Source of the DNA: Amanita rubescens
Taxonomy: Eukaryota; Basidiomycota; Agaricomycetes; Agaricales; Amanitaceae
Reading direction: 5' to 3'
Length of the DNA: 64,000 bases
NCBI GenBank assembly: GCA_015039365.1
Contig: WION01000006.1
Coordinates: 248,001 to 312,000, forward strand
Positions within the stretch are counted from its first letter, which is position 1. Every line of letters begins with the position of its first letter. A program made the position numbers and the translations under genes. The notes under the pieces were generated by a model. The model was not told the DNA's origin. It saw only the letters and a program-made list of their open reading frames with translations, and did no database searches. Below, one piece after another: positions 35,262-47,668 of this stretch.

Positions 35262-35543
35262 GGTGGTGTAACGCTGGAAGCCGAAACTGCAAACTTTTTC
35301 AACTGAATTGAAATTAGAAAAATCGGCCGATTATGTAAATTATTTTCAATGTAATTACCGAATATCGCCGACAGCAGTCCTAGGCTAGTATGTAGCAGTT
35401 GTCAAGTATCGTAGTGTACCATCAAGAAAATCCAAAGTGTTCAAGCTAACCAGAGGCACTCGACCAATGGGGATCGAAACTTGGAAACCGCGATCGGCGC
35501 ACGTAGCAGCATTTCCCACATCAGAAACACGGATATGCCAATC

Positions 35544-37441
35544 ATGTTACGATCCTTCGCGACTTTACGATATGTCACCAGTAAATCTGCCATCCATCTT
35601 ACAAGTCCTCGTTATATGTCGGTAAGTCGTCACCTACATGGTGTTGACTGTTACTTTAACCCCGAGACTAACAGTTACGCTCGGCTGTCATACCAAGAAG
35701 ACAGTCAGTACGATGCGCTACTTCATCAGCTCTCCCGCATACTATGCCGCCAAAGTTGCCTGACGTGACGACAGATAATCTACCCTTGGTTAGCAAGGAC
35801 GAACGTAAAGTTTCTATCGGTTGGGATACACGTCACTGGTCTAGATTGTACGTACTTCGTCATGCAAATGCGATGTTTATCTTAACCTCCATTATCAAGT
35901 CATAACATCTGGCTAAGAGATCATTGTCGCTGCGCACGTTGTTTTCATCCAGTCACCAAACAACGGCTGTTGAATACCTTCGAGGCAAGCTTGAATTTTG
36001 TCGTTGTGAGTTTTACTAAATTCTTCTACCAGATCCCGACCAACATTTCACCACTCGACGTGGCAGCGATGGCAGATGGTTTGCAGGTAGCTTGTACGTT
36101 TGTTGTTCCTATTATCTGTCTAATATCTGACACACTCGCAGGGCCTGATTCACACATCTCGATATATCCGTGGCCTTGGCTGCAAGACAACTCCTACGAT
36201 CCTCCGCTTCGCAAGGTTGCACATCATGAGCACGTTTCACTCGATTCTCTCTTTTCTCTCTTTAACCCAGAATCAGAAAGGTTTTATGGGGTTCCAAGAT
36301 CGATAAATCACCGCCAAGCGTAACATATGACGAAGCAATGGCAGAAGACGATAAAGGTCTGTTCAAATGGTTAACTTACATTGTAAGCATTTGTACGCAA
36401 CGAGCCACGACTCCGTTTGAGACATAACACTAGGAGCAATTTGGCTTTTGCTTCGTATCTGGCATTCCGGCCACCCCCGAAGCCACCGAAGAGCTATCCA
36501 AACGAATCGGTTTTATCCGCGAGACACAATGTTCGTGACTACGAAACAGAGCTAGGAATATTCGTCACTGAGCTTCTTAGATGGCTTATTTTGGGACTTT
36601 ACCTCCGACTTGGCAAAGGGAGATACAGCATACACTACGATGGCCTTGGGTGCTCATACTGATACAACATATTTCGTGCGTAAATTTGACCTCAAACATT
36701 AATCCTTATTTTTAGCTGGCCTAGACCGACCCTTGCGGGCTACAACTATTCCATCTTCTATCCCATACAGATGGCTCTGGAGGGGCTAGCCTTCTGGTAG
36801 ATGGTTTTTACGTGGCTTCTATTCTCAAGGAATTACATCCCGACGCATACGCAACTTTGTCCCAAGTTCCTGTTCCAAGCCACGCCGCCGGAGAAGCTAC
36901 TGCATTATACCGCCCTAATCCCTCTACTGGCTATCCAGTCCTTCGGCATGACTCGTCGACAAGTCAACTTATGCAAGTTCGCTGGAATAACGACGACAGG
37001 AGCGTTATGAGTCATATTGAACCTAGTACGGTGGAGAAATGGTGAGATATGCAACACATCACCTTCGAAGAGTCTCACAATCGTCAATTTACAGGTACGA
37101 TGCAATCAGAATTTGGAATCAAAGCCTTAAGAGTCCGGATTCTGAGTATTGGGTTCAACTAAGGCCAGGCACCGCAGTTGGTGAGCTCATCGCTATTAAT
37201 GCTACTACTCGCAAGATCCTTAACCTTGTGTATAGTCATCGACAATCACAGAGTTCTGCATGGCCGGTCCGCATTTGATGGCAAGCGTCGTATGTGTGGA
37301 GCATATATTGGGATGGATGAATTCCGTTCGAAACTGGCTGTCCTGAGTGAGAAGTTTACACCGGAGACTACCCTCCGTACGACAAATGGGATGCCACCTA
37401 CTAGTTTGAATGGGAGGAGCGTTTGGAATAATACACTGTGA
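35544..37441 (+). CDS. Trimethyllysine dioxygenase (TMLH), mitochondrial
   Basis: Fe(II)/2-oxoglutarate dioxygenase hydroxylating N6-trimethyllysine, the first step of carnitine synthesis. The leader MLRSFATLRYVTSKSAIHLT continues in frame across an intron (35621-35673 or so) to SVRCATSSALPHTMPPKLPD, a convincing mitochondrial presequence; ATG 35535 (MPIMLRS) is an alternative start. N-terminal domain: SIGWDTRHWSRFHNIWLRDH then CRCARCFHPVTKQR with its Cys cluster. Catalytic TauD fold: FCFVSGIPATPEAT, ALGAHTDTTYF (iron ligands His and Asp), LQLFHLLSHTDGSGGASLLV, WNNDDRSVMSHI and VIDNHRVLHGRSAFDGKRRM (distal His and 2-oxoglutarate Arg). Motif HGRSAF and the RRMCGAYI tail separate this group from other TauD enzymes. 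Gamma-butyrobetaine hydroxylase is the nearest alternative. Confidence 0.85.
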
Positions 37442-37582
37442 TACATGTACTTGCAATCAGAAATTGTTATCAAGTCGAACCGTGTGACTATAGCTTAGGC
37501 TATCCTTTTTTTCTTCCTCCACCCGTTATATCAATCGCAGGTGCTGAGCGCTGAGCGATGTGCATGAATCATAACTAATTCA

Positions 37583-40177
37583 ATGTCACTTCTCTACAAA
37601 CATCTACGCATCCACCAAGTTTTCGGGGCGAATACGGATGTGGGTAAGACCATCCTGACGACGGCCTTAGCCCGTGCATCTGCAGCTAGAAATACGCCTG
37701 TCTTTTACCTCAAGCCAGTAAGCACAGGTCGACCCGAAGATGCCGATGACGGGTTCGTAGATATTGCGCCAGTATAGATTAGTGCTCAAGATTATGGCAG
37801 ACACATCAACCGATATGGTGGAGCACCAGACCTTATTGAAACTCACTGCTTGTATTGTTATGACGAGCCCGTCAGCCCGCACTTGGCCGCAAAGCTAGCA
37901 AACGATCCAAATGTAGGTGGATACTGCCGTTTTCGTCCCCAGTTGTTAATTATGGAACAGATACCGTCTAATGAAACAATACTAAGGTCTATTTCGAGCT
38001 ATGTGCAACGGTCGGCATCAAAATTCTCGAAAAGGGCGCATATGTACATAGAGACTGCAGGAGGTGAGGTGTAGGCTGTGGTGTATATGGTTCGGTCCAG
38101 TAAACTTGAGCTCCAACTGACTGATAAATTTTCTAGGTGTCCATAGCCCCACCTTGTCAGGTACCACGCAGGCAGATTGTTACCGACCTTTATTCTTTCC
38201 TACGATCCTCGTCGGCGACTCCAAACTTGGCGGAATTTCGTCAACAATCTCGTCGTATGAATCATTACTCTTGCGCGGCTACATTATCGACGCCGTCATC
38301 GTATTCCGCGATGAATACTACCGCAACTGGGAGTATCTGTCCCCTTACTTCGCAGAACGCGGAGTGCATGTCAGTGCACTCAAACCGCCGCCTCCATTGC
38401 ATTCTGAACCATCTGAGAACGTCCGATCAACGGATGAATACTACTCCTCACTTGTTCCCGAGAACAAAGAAGACGGCATGTTCACTGTCATCGACCACTT
38501 GGACCAATGCCATAAAAAACGGCTTCATGAGCTTAAAACAATGCCGAGACGCACACTAGATACGATCTGGTGGCCATTTGTTCAACATGGGCTTGTAAAG
38601 GATGAAAAGGATGTCATGGTCGTCGATAGCGCATATTCGGACTTTTTCAACACTTATGAACATAGAAAGGGTTCGGAATCTCAAACTCTCTCGTCCCTTT
38701 TGATCCCGACTTTTGACTCTTCTGCATCGTGGTGGACGCAGGCATTTGGTCACGGACATCCATCATTAGCCCTCGCAGCCGCCAGAGCGAGCGGTCGTTA
38801 TGGTCACGTCATGTTCCCGAAAGCCACTCATCTTCCGGCATTGAAATTGGCGGAACGCCTAAAAGAAGGCCCCGGTAAAGGATGGGCAAGCCGAGTATTC
38901 TATTCTGATAATGGGTCGACGGGAATGGAAGTAGCCCTGAAAATGGCTCTCCGTGCTTATACTGTACGGTATGGCCAATCAATATCTCGGACAGAGCAAA
39001 AGTCTCTTGGTGTGTTAGGCCTCAGAGGCAGCTACCATGGAGACACAATTGGTGCTATGGACGCATGTGAAGAGGCAGGTGTGTATACATGTGAATGGCA
39101 CAACGCGAAGGGTTACTGGTTCGACCCTCCTTCTGTCGGCATACGACAAAACAAAGTCATCATTTCCCTCCCTTCTGCCATTGCCGACTTGACTGGTTCA
39201 GCACAAGTTTCGGTCAATTCGCTTGCGTGGGTTTACGATATGAACGCCCGTGTGCAGTCACCCTTGGCGCAGACTTATACGACGTACATCCAACGCACTC
39301 TAGATAGCCTACAACGCCAACGTGGTTCGAAACTCGCTGCACTTGTCCTTGAACCGCTACTTATGGGCGCCGGGGGGATGATATTTGTTGATCCCTTATT
39401 CCAACGAGTACTCGTCGATGTCATACGTGGCAAGAACCAGCCATCTAGTTCTGACTGGTCTGGAATGCCCGTGATATTCGATGAAGTATTTGTAGGTCTT
39501 CACCGTCTTGGGTTGCAAAGCGCTGGGCCACTTCTTGGGGTTAATCCTGATATCTCTGTCAACGCCAAGATTCTGACGGGAGGGCTGGTACCCCTTGCTG
39601 CTACTTTAGCATCTGAACATATTTTCAATGCCTTCCTTCGCGATGAGAAGGCGAAAGCGCTCTTACATGGCCACTCGTATACCGCCCACGCTGTTGGTTG
39701 TGAGGTGGCGAACGAAACGTTGAAGATGGTAGACCAATTGGAAGCCAGTCCAAGCTGGCAGGCGGCACGGAGCAAGTGGATCGACTCAAAAGGTGGATTC
39801 GTCTGGAGTTTCTGGGGTCCAGATTTTGTGAATGCCATCTCATCCGTTAGCTCAGTGGAGGAGGTCATGTCTCTAGGTTGTGTGTTGGCGATTAAATTTA
39901 AAGATGCCGGCGCTGGTAGGTTCTCTTGCAGCATTTTGGATGCGTGAACTGACTAACATGATCAGGCTACACCTCCAATCGCGCAGAGGAGCTGTTGGCT
40001 CCACTTAATAAGATCATCGATGATGGTGTATCTTCTCCTGCACCTGGGGGTTCACCTTTCAACACACACTTCAGAACGCTGGGCAACGTTGCGTATTTCA
40101 TGACCAGCTTGAACACGTCTCCTTCTGTCGTAAGAACTATGGAGGATAAAATCTGGAAGACGCTTAATAGATGTTGA
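37583..40177 (+). CDS. Bifunctional dethiobiotin synthetase / DAPA aminotransferase (BioDA)
   Basis: Performs two consecutive steps of biotin synthesis in one polypeptide. N-terminal BioD: VFGANTDVGKTILTTALARA (P-loop), FYLKPVSTG, DEPVSPHLAAKLA, MYIETAGGVHSPTLSGTTQA and TILVGDSKLGGISSTISSYE. C-terminal BioA: IWWPFVQHG, FDSSASWWTQAFGHGHPSLA, VFYSDNGSTGMEVALKMALR, LRGSYHGDTIGAMDA, VIFDEVFVGLHRLG, the PLP Lys in NAKILTGGLVPLAATLAS, and GHSYTAHAVGCEVANE. Introns at about 37753-37799, 37914-37960 and 38065-38136, and one near the 3' end at 39914-39964, all keep frame; the exon from 38137 to 39913 is unusually long for this genome. About 800 aa. Complementation of both steps by such fusions is known for other fungi. 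Convergent with VPS34, 28 bp apart. Confidence 0.95.
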
Positions 40178-40205
40178 AAAAAATGTACATGATAGTAGAA
40201 ACAAA

Positions 40206-43200
40206 TTAACTCCGCCAATATTGCGCCAAGTCGTGAATGCGATCCAACACCACCGTCAGATACGAAGTCTCGTTAAGCAATGCTTCGAAATGTTTGATCG
40301 CTTCCTCTTCCGTCAAATCCAACCTGAACTTTTCCTGGATCTGTTCATGCACATCACGGTGCTTGATATCGGGAATGTTTGCGTCCACCATTAGAGCAAC
40401 TAAGTTAAGAATCAGGTTTGCGCTCTTGCGAAGGATGGTGAATGCAGTGAAGCAGAAACTCTTGAACCGTGCGTAGTGTGGTGACTGTGCTCCACCCATG
40501 CCATCTACCATTTCTTTGCATACTTTGACGGGTGGTGGAAAAGGCTTTGGATCGCGTCCGAGGATATATCCAAAGTCGACTGAACCTGCGCGTAAGGCAT
40601 GCGATGCGATATTCAACTTACATACGTACCGTGGAAGAAGTGTCCTGAAGTCATACTATCAGAGTGGTTTCATTCCCTATCGATATAAACTTACCGTCGG
40701 ATGCAACAAGCAGATTGTCCAAATGGCGATCGCCCACGCCTAGCAGATAAGTCACAACGCAATAACCGGCTACCACCATTCGTTAGCTCTGCGGCTAAAA
40801 AAATACATCAACACCACTCACCACAGCTCCGAACAAATGTATCAATAACGCTTGGCTCAACACCTGAAGTGCCCACGCTGCCCTCGTCAGGATTATGCAA
40901 GCGAAGGTAGTTAAGGACGTTCCCGTGTTCGCTAACGATAGAGGCAATGGCCATGCTGGGGATGAACTGTGCCATGCCCTGCGACGGACCCGTGGCCAAC
41001 ACGTCGTACGGACTCAACTTGAGGTCCAAGTTTTCCTTTCGCAACAGCAGATCCATCAAGGTGAAAAGCTGGATAACGAGCTGGTCTTGTCTCATGTCAT
41101 CTCCATCCTTGAAGATGACGGGATACGTCGATCCATCGGAACACTGAAAATACAGCAAGAAAGGTTGAAGACTTGATTTGAAAATAGAAGACTTTTCAGC
41201 TACGATGCCAGTTATTTCGATTCGGGCGTTCAAGGGTAATGGCAGAGGTGGCATAGACGCCATGTTACTTTTTGGATCTGCGAGAAAAGAACGTAGCTTC
41301 TCAATCTTCTTCGGACGTGGGTCTTTCGATGTCCTAAGTTCTCTGGCTCGCTTTGCGAGAGTCTCGATCAAGAGACCTTGGCGGCGCAAAAGCTCGCGAC
41401 GTTCTGTCCCATCTTCTGCCTCGAGTATCTTATTCATAAACTTGAAAACCACCCGCCCGTACATCTTGGCCATGACCCTGTCCTCTGAGGCCACTTCAAC
41501 CATGAGGTACCAATATAATCTGTTACCTAGCACAGAGTTCATAACACCACGTTCAATCAAAAAATCAGTAAGTCCGCTATCGTCATATGAAATCGCGCTC
41601 GGTGCAGATCTTGACGATCGCTGGTCGCTAGCCACACTCTCGAATTTGAGTGCCTGCACTAGTTGAAGTAGATATAGTGTAAGTTCCTATGTGAAATGAG
41701 CGACAAGATCTCCCATACAGAGTAACGGAGGCTTACATCGTCATCGGCACGTTTCAGTTGTCGAACAGCAAACGCTCGCACGCGTGAGTCGACGGTGCCC
41801 GGTCCCAGCAGTTCGAGGGCGTCATCAACGTCAACCTCTGACCATTGAGGCAATAGCTCCTCAACGGCCTGCTTAACCTCAGATGAATCGCGCCATGTGA
41901 CCGATTTGAGGAACTTTGTTAGACCCCGTTTGTCCCTCGTCAGATAAAATCGGAATTTCCAAATGAGGTCTTTCTCTTCCGATGTTAGTTGTTGGCTTGG
42001 GGCGTAGTTCAATATAACCTGATGACAACGATGAGAAGGACGAAAAAACCGGTGCGTATTGAAAACAAACAGCTAGTTCATCTCGTATCTTTGCATTCGG
42101 CTTCAATTCCCTGTCATAGGGACTACTCCGGTGACTTCGAACCAAACGCCGATGTTTGTCTTCCACAGGATTTTCACGTACGACATCTGGGTCAACGACA
42201 CTCCATAATGTCGAGTCCAAAGAGAGAGGTGACGAGATAGCTGTAGAAGTAGTGGTCGTTGTGGGTGGTGGTAGACTTGATGATGTTGTCACAGGCAACA
42301 AAGTCTCCTGAAGAAAGTCAATCTTTGGTTTCGCACATGGTTACCACAGGACATACTGGTTCACTGAAGATGACTGGAAAGTCGAATCTAGGCAAGTCAA
42401 TATAGAGAAATAAGTTTTCAGATTTCTCCGCCTCTGCCTGTCGGAAATATGCTTGATAAAATAAATTAGACCTAGTGAGAAATGTTTCATACCACATGAA
42501 TCTCTTCCATCTTTCGAAAGGCTAATTTGTCTAGCCAGTCTGATTTTGGAATATCTCCTCTGTCATATTTCTTGACCAGCTATAATCGATTGATCAAAAT
42601 ACCCGCCTTCGCGGTCCAGACAAGACGCACCTTCTCCAAGCGGCCCATCTCGTCCCTTGTATCCACTTTGCTCGGTGTTCTTGTCTCTAGTGACCCATCC
42701 GCCTCCTGTCCAGGCCATAACAACAGACGGTGCTTGCCGCGTCTCAGAGTCCTGCAAGTCACGTAAGGTACAACCTGAGCGCAGCGATCTCAGACTCACA
42801 TTTTCTTCCCGAACAAACGGAAAGTGGAACCACCAACAGGAACAGCATTTCTGGGACCAGCAATATCCCAAACAGTGAACGTAATTTGCGAGGTCAAGGG
42901 AAGGTCGCAATAGCGTATTGGAAGCGTTATCCATTCATTCCATCTACATGATGTGTGAATGTCATGCAGGATATAATGGAGGTCAGACGCACGAGTATTT
43001 TGATTTGAAAGCCTTGAAGGATGTGCGAAAGGGGATTGTGAGCGGTTTGTTGTCCGCTACCAGTTGACAGGTGACATAGAGGTCTGACATTGTTCTTGAA
43101 TCCTAAAATTATAAGCTGTCGACGGACAGCGGTAACGAGAGTACACGCTTACGAGGATTGGACGCCATGGTGTCGTAGTTCAGGGTTCTCAAGTAACTCG

Positions 43201-43361
43201 GTATGACTTTTTGGCTTCCTATTGCCCTGCAGCTCCGACCTGTTGTGATTGTTAGATCCAGAGTCCAATGTAAACTGTCATACGAACACTCTGAAAGTGA
43301 CGGGAAGTCTCAAGTCCGAGAGTTTTGCGAACGTGAAGTCGTCTCGATTGTCTTTGTCCAT
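40206..43361 (-). CDS. VPS34: Phosphatidylinositol 3-kinase Vps34 (class III)
   Basis: Makes PI3P for endosomal sorting and autophagy. ATG at 43359-43361: [30 protein letters not shown] opens the C2 domain (43361 to about 42400, with [20 protein letters not shown] and [20 protein letters not shown]). Then the PIK helical domain ([40 protein letters not shown]) and the kinase: [20 protein letters not shown], catalytic loop [13 protein letters not shown] and activation loop [20 protein letters not shown], ending [12 protein letters not shown], the conserved membrane-contacting C-terminal helix. All catalytic elements are intact. The C2 part is broken into several short exons; I checked the first, the catalytic and the last ones. 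Confidence 0.94.
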
Positions 43362-43482
43362 TGGTAGTGGTACAAATTAGGATATGTACTGTCTGGGCCG
43401 AGCGTAACAATTTTGGTCACATAACAGTGTCGAAGGTATGATGTTCCCTTCATCAATCATCGATCCAACTCAGATGCGGTAG

Positions 43483-44799
43483 ATGGACTTGACCATAAAG
43501 CCACAACATATCTCGGAAATGAAAGAAAACCTCAATGATCTTCCGACTGAAATCCTCAGTCACATATTCAATCTAGCTGCACAAGACCACGGACCCGTAT
43601 ATTTCCCTATCTCTAAACAGAATCGCTCTCCCCAACTGGTCATATCCCATGTGTGTTCGCATTGGCGAAGGGTGGCTCTTTGTACACCCGAGCTATGGAG
43701 CGATACACTACTTGCCTATTCCGGCCCGGGACGCGTTATCGATCTTCATGAGCAATGGCTCCTGCGAGCGGGAAATTCTCCCGTCACACTGTCGATACGA
43801 TTCCCCCACTTACTGGATGGTGATGAAGTTGCCAGCGCGTTGCAGAGGATTTCCTTGCCATTTCAAGTCAAGAGGCTCTTTCTTGACTTGATGTATGAAC
43901 AATTCGAGAAATTATCAAATTTACCGGAGACTACATTGTCAGATCTTGCAGTGCTGGAACTTGACATCTCACTTCCTGACGATGGGGACGTAAACATCAG
44001 GCCGCTTCATTTCATTACCCGGCTCCAGTCTCTAACACTCAGCGGCGAGCAGTCACTAGACGTCTGGTTTGATAAACTCTCCGCAATTCTGCCGTGGAGC
44101 CAACTACGATCTGTGGATGTCAGAAACATAGGTTCAGCGAATTTGCACCCCATTGTCGATATCTTGCGCCAGATCCCAATGCTGCAAAGACTTAACTTAT
44201 ATCTAAACGAACGTCGTATCGATGTCTTTGAGACCCTGACGATGCCTTATTTACGGGATTTCCAACTGGTCATTGCCATGGAACGCAGAGAGTTTGACAA
44301 GGTTTTGCGCTGTTTTACATGCCCTTCCCTCGAAAAATTTACACTCTCGTCGAACACTACTTCCTGGACGTTCCAGACTATTGAGATTCTTAAGCAACAG
44401 TATAATATGCACAATCTTCAAGAAGTCGAATTTACCGACGGTTGTGCACTTCCAGTTTTCTCCATTTTACAAAATGCGCCTATGCTACGCTCGCTTTCTC
44501 TTCCACGCGATGCTATATTGGATGATACAGCCATTAATGGTATATCATATGGCTTTCTTGGACGACATCTCAGGAGGTTTGATATGGACGTTGTACACAA
44601 CTTTGGAGAGGTACTCCGCATGGTAGAAAGACGCAGGAAAACGGCTAATGAGTTCATGAAAAAAAGTTGTAGCTGGAGAGAGGAAATCACTGTTTTAAAG
44701 GAAGTAGCGATTTGCCTTCCTCCTGGTAAGAGGAGGGAATTTCGAGAGAGGGTCGCCGCAATGAGGAAGGCGGGTATCACTATTAAAGACCGCTTGTAG
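43483..44799 (+). CDS. F-box/LRR protein, copy A
   Basis: Single-exon 438-aa protein: putative substrate receptor of an SCF ubiquitin ligase. The F-box reads LNDLPTEILSHIFNLAAQDH and, after a spacer, ISHVCSHWRRVALCTPELWS; the rest is an irregular leucine-rich region with repeats such as ITRLQSLTLSG and PMLRSLSLP. Its closest relative in the window is copy B at 48004-49332: the F-box segment is nearly identical at DNA level (three differences in about 150 bp), while the LRR part has many replacements and small indels. The upstream 90 bp is duplicated as well (GGGCCGAGCGTAACAATTTT in both). No intron, unlike most neighbours. Confidence 0.8.
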   Translation: MDLTIKPQHISEMKENLNDLPTEILSHIFNLAAQDHGPVYFPISKQNRSPQLVISHVCSHWRRVALCTPELWSDTLLAYSGPGRVIDLHEQWLLRAGNSPVTLSIRFPHLLDGDEVASALQRISLPFQVKRLFLDLMYEQFEKLSNLPETTLSDLAVLELDISLPDDGDVNIRPLHFITRLQSLTLSGEQSLDVWFDKLSAILPWSQLRSVDVRNIGSANLHPIVDILRQIPMLQRLNLYLNERRIDVFETLTMPYLRDFQLVIAMERREFDKVLRCFTCPSLEKFTLSSNTTSWTFQTIEILKQQYNMHNLQEVEFTDGCALPVFSILQNAPMLRSLSLPRDAILDDTAINGISYGFLGRHLRRFDMDVVHNFGEVLRMVERRRKTANEFMKKSCSWREEITVLKEVAICLPPGKRREFRERVAAMRKAGITIKDRL

Positions 44800-45737
44800 C
44801 TGCCCTATGGTGGATCCATTGCTTACCGGAATCATTATTTAGAAACTCACTGTCACCTAACGAGTCGCCGCGTCAGTGTTTCTTCCTCCCGTTCCTGGGC
44901 CCGACTCCAAATTCGTATCACCGCCTTCCCACCTCCCTCGAACCTTCGCAAGATACGTTCCGAGACGTGATAACCGCGCCGGAGGAGCCACTCGTCGTCA
45001 TTGCTGCCGTACCGCAAAATTTGGAGGGCAAAGTTCAAAAGAGGATTGGCGACCCCCTGACAAAGTATCTGAATACCCCTGCTACTTCTACTCGTCCCCC
45101 TCTTCTCTTAAACCTCCCGGCACGTGGTGCCTTCATCTCAAAGGGTTGATTGGCGGTGCTGATGCCGAATGGAATTGACAAAGCCTGGACTGGCTCGTCC
45201 CTCCTCTCCTATCCGAATCTGCGGCATGCGCGACCTAGACAAGTGGATCCACGACGAAATGTCCATGAACCGTTCCAAACCCTACCTTGACGCCCGGTGC
45301 CTGGTCAGTCCAACCAGAATCGGTCATTCACTCCACTCCTCGACTATTCGAAATCGAGAGGGAGCGAGGGGCTGCGAAAATATGGTATTGCCCTTCCGGA
45401 TCCGATCAGATGTCGTACCCCTGCTGTTGGCTTTGGCTGCGACCACAGCTGCTCCGTCTCCGTGAGCTGCCGCGGCAACCGCTTCTGTCACGCAACAAAC
45501 GCCGCCGCTCATACGGAGGGGTTTCATAGAGGGTTGGGGAGTGTCGTTGGGCCTTCTTCGAGGGTTCGTAGAGGTCTGGACTCTGTCATTCCATGATGAA
45601 ATTGTTGAGGGCGCACTAGTTTTGTCCCTGGGTCCTACTAGTAAATGGTCCTGGTCTGTCTGTTGGTTGACTCATAACTACAACCGTTCGTATAGGGGAA
45701 AACAAATATAAGACACATTCTCAACAACGCACTCGCG
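44800..45737. other. Unassigned region, possibly decayed coding sequence
   Basis: Plus-strand stretches are open (for example DVITAPEEPLVVIAAVPQNL around 44969-45028) but change frame and end in stops. No family recognised. It lies between the two F-box copies. Confidence 0.35.
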
Positions 45738-46196
45738 ATGATTCCGACGGAGCGAAGGACAACATCTGGGCCACCAGCAGTCGAACTCGACCTGGCGGTG
45801 CAGGCAATCAAGAAATTGATTGCCAGGTGTCAAGCAGATGGTGAAGAGGGAATGGAGTATGAAGAACCTTCGTTGCTCAGCTCCAAAGCCTTCTTGACGT
45901 GCTGATGAAAAATCTTGAAGGTTTGCCGGTATGTGTCAGTCGGACATGTGGGAAGCTGCAAGCTGAGATCGTCGTCGAACTTACTAACTTAGGCTGATGA
46001 ACATCTAAAATTTTTGAACATCTCCGAGTCTGATGTACTGGAGTTGAAGTCCAATTGTATACAGCTTGCAGCAGAGACTGATTCTGTCAGAGAGGATGAT
46101 TATTGGTCTGCCAATGGACTTTATCGCCATCTTTGTATGCTGAAAGGTCTTGTTCCACGTACGGTGATTCGTGAATATGCTCGATGTCCAAGTTGA
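45738..46196 (+). CDS. Small three-exon hypothetical protein
   Basis: join(45738..45826, 45889..45928, 45993..46196): 333 nt, 110 aa, phases 2 and 0 both consistent, with a textbook branch site (ACTAACTTAG) before the last exon. Sequence runs MIPTERRTTSGPPAVELDLA, VQAIKKLIASLLDVLMKNLE, GLPADEHLKFLNISESDVLE, then NCIQLAAETDSVREDDYWSA. Helical and acidic. The pattern NLxxLPxDEHLKFLxIS loosely recalls PUB-type helical domains, but this is weak. Located between the F-box copies, just upstream of the APH-like kinase. Confidence 0.4.
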
Positions 46197-46447
46197 ATCT
46201 CCTTTCTAAAGGTTCATTGACCAGAACGAAGCTGCGGCACGCTTGTGGTTAAATGTGTTCTTTTTCCGTGTTGCCTCCTTGTTGCCTGGGAGTTCAAATT
46301 CAAAATTTGTTCTCAACGTTGAGCAAAATGATCTGCCTATTGCACGAGACCCTACTTTCTTCAGCTTTTTGTTTGGCTTTGTGGGCTTCACAGCAATAGT
46401 GAACTAGTGATTGCATCTTTTGCTCCCATTCTACATTATCCTTTACC

Positions 46448-47668
46448 ATGCCGGTATAATGGCTACGCCGAGTTTGATATCCGAGTCATCCTTTACTGAT
46501 TACCTGGTAGACTGTTACTGAGCTACAACAGGATGCCCGTGCAAAAATTAATTGGGATCAGGTTTTGAACATCGCTTCGTCTATCAGGGGCCAACCTTGT
46601 ACCGTCTTCGAAGGCGACGAACTTTCTGGCGGTTGTAACATCATCAATCGCATCGTCTTTGCCGACGGCATACTCTGGGCTCTTCGTATTCCATACGACG
46701 AGATGCGCTCTCCTGTTGAGTGCACGGTCACCACGATGCGCTACGTGCAGCGTACCGTTCCGAGTATACCTGTTGCCACTGTACACGCTTGGTCGGATAG
46801 CGAGGACGGTGATGGCGTAGGGATGCCTTATATGTTGCTGGACTGGGTTGACGGCAAGACGTTGGAGTGGAATGTGAATGTTCCGCCGCCAGCTGCAAGG
46901 GAAAAGGTCCTTGGTCAGCTGGCACAGTACACTGTGGACTTACTAGCGCGCACTACTATGGATCCCAGCTCTCAGTCGGCACTGACGTGGATATTGAGGA
47001 GGATCGACTCCCGCCTTACGCGCATCTTAACCGGAGAGCTCCCTGGATTCGACCCCGTTGATTGCTTGATCTACCGTGCCATGGCCAAAGAAATCTATTT
47101 CGTCTCGCCCTTGGATGCCTTCCCCTTTCCACTGATGCACACCGACCTTGGGCGATTGAATATTCTTGTTGATGATAATTTCGACATCACTGGGTATAAC
47201 ATATTGCTTTCCTAGCCAATATCACGCAGCTGATTGTTTTTCAGGATCTTAGACTGGGATGACTGGGCTTGCCGTTTGCCTCTACAATGTGCCGCTATGT
47301 GCCCGGCAATGATCGCTGCTGACAATGATGCTCCATATGACGAACTTTTCCGCAAGGACCGTCTGGCGTTCACTGAGCATTTTGCGTCTGCCATTCACTC
47401 TTCCGGCGTACCTGATGACATCATGGTTCACTTGCCTTCCATAATGCTAGATGACGAGCTGCAGATTTTCCATTCGTCGATCGGAAGTAAAGGTGCGTAT
47501 GCCCGTTGGGCGACAAAGTATGCTGTTCGGAGTGCTCGTTGGGTCAGAGCAGCTACTGATGCTCTAGATGAATTCGTTCTGGTTTTCCCCGACATGGCAA
47601 GCTCGTCAGGCGTCCGGTCTGTACGTGCTCGTTTATTGGAGATGCAAGACGATGGGTTGGAACCTTAA
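46448..47668 (+). CDS. Aminoglycoside phosphotransferase-like kinase
   Basis: join(46448..46453, 46532..47193, 47245..47668): 1092 nt, 363 aa, in frame. Fungal APH/choline-kinase-fold protein, a family largely of unknown substrate. N-lobe: DARAKINWDQVLNIASSI, GGCNIINRIVFADGILWALR, PYMLLDWVDGKTLEW (hinge). Catalytic loop HTDLGRLNILVDD (His-x-Asp...Asn) and the metal-binding Asp in GILDWDDWACRLPLQ. The first exon of only two codons (ATG CCG) is the best start visible because the next exon has no ATG in frame; an undetected upstream exon is possible. Expanded in Agaricomycetes; not evidence of antibiotic resistance. Confidence 0.75.

Noticed and set aside
38137..38559. 140-codon plus-strand ORF overlapping BioDA
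   Set aside because: It is out of frame with the strongly conserved BioD/BioA reading and looks like no protein family; an overlapping shadow.
46448..47668. Antibiotic resistance gene
   Set aside because: Aminoglycoside phosphotransferase similarity here is fold-level; such kinases are a large native fungal family with unknown substrates.
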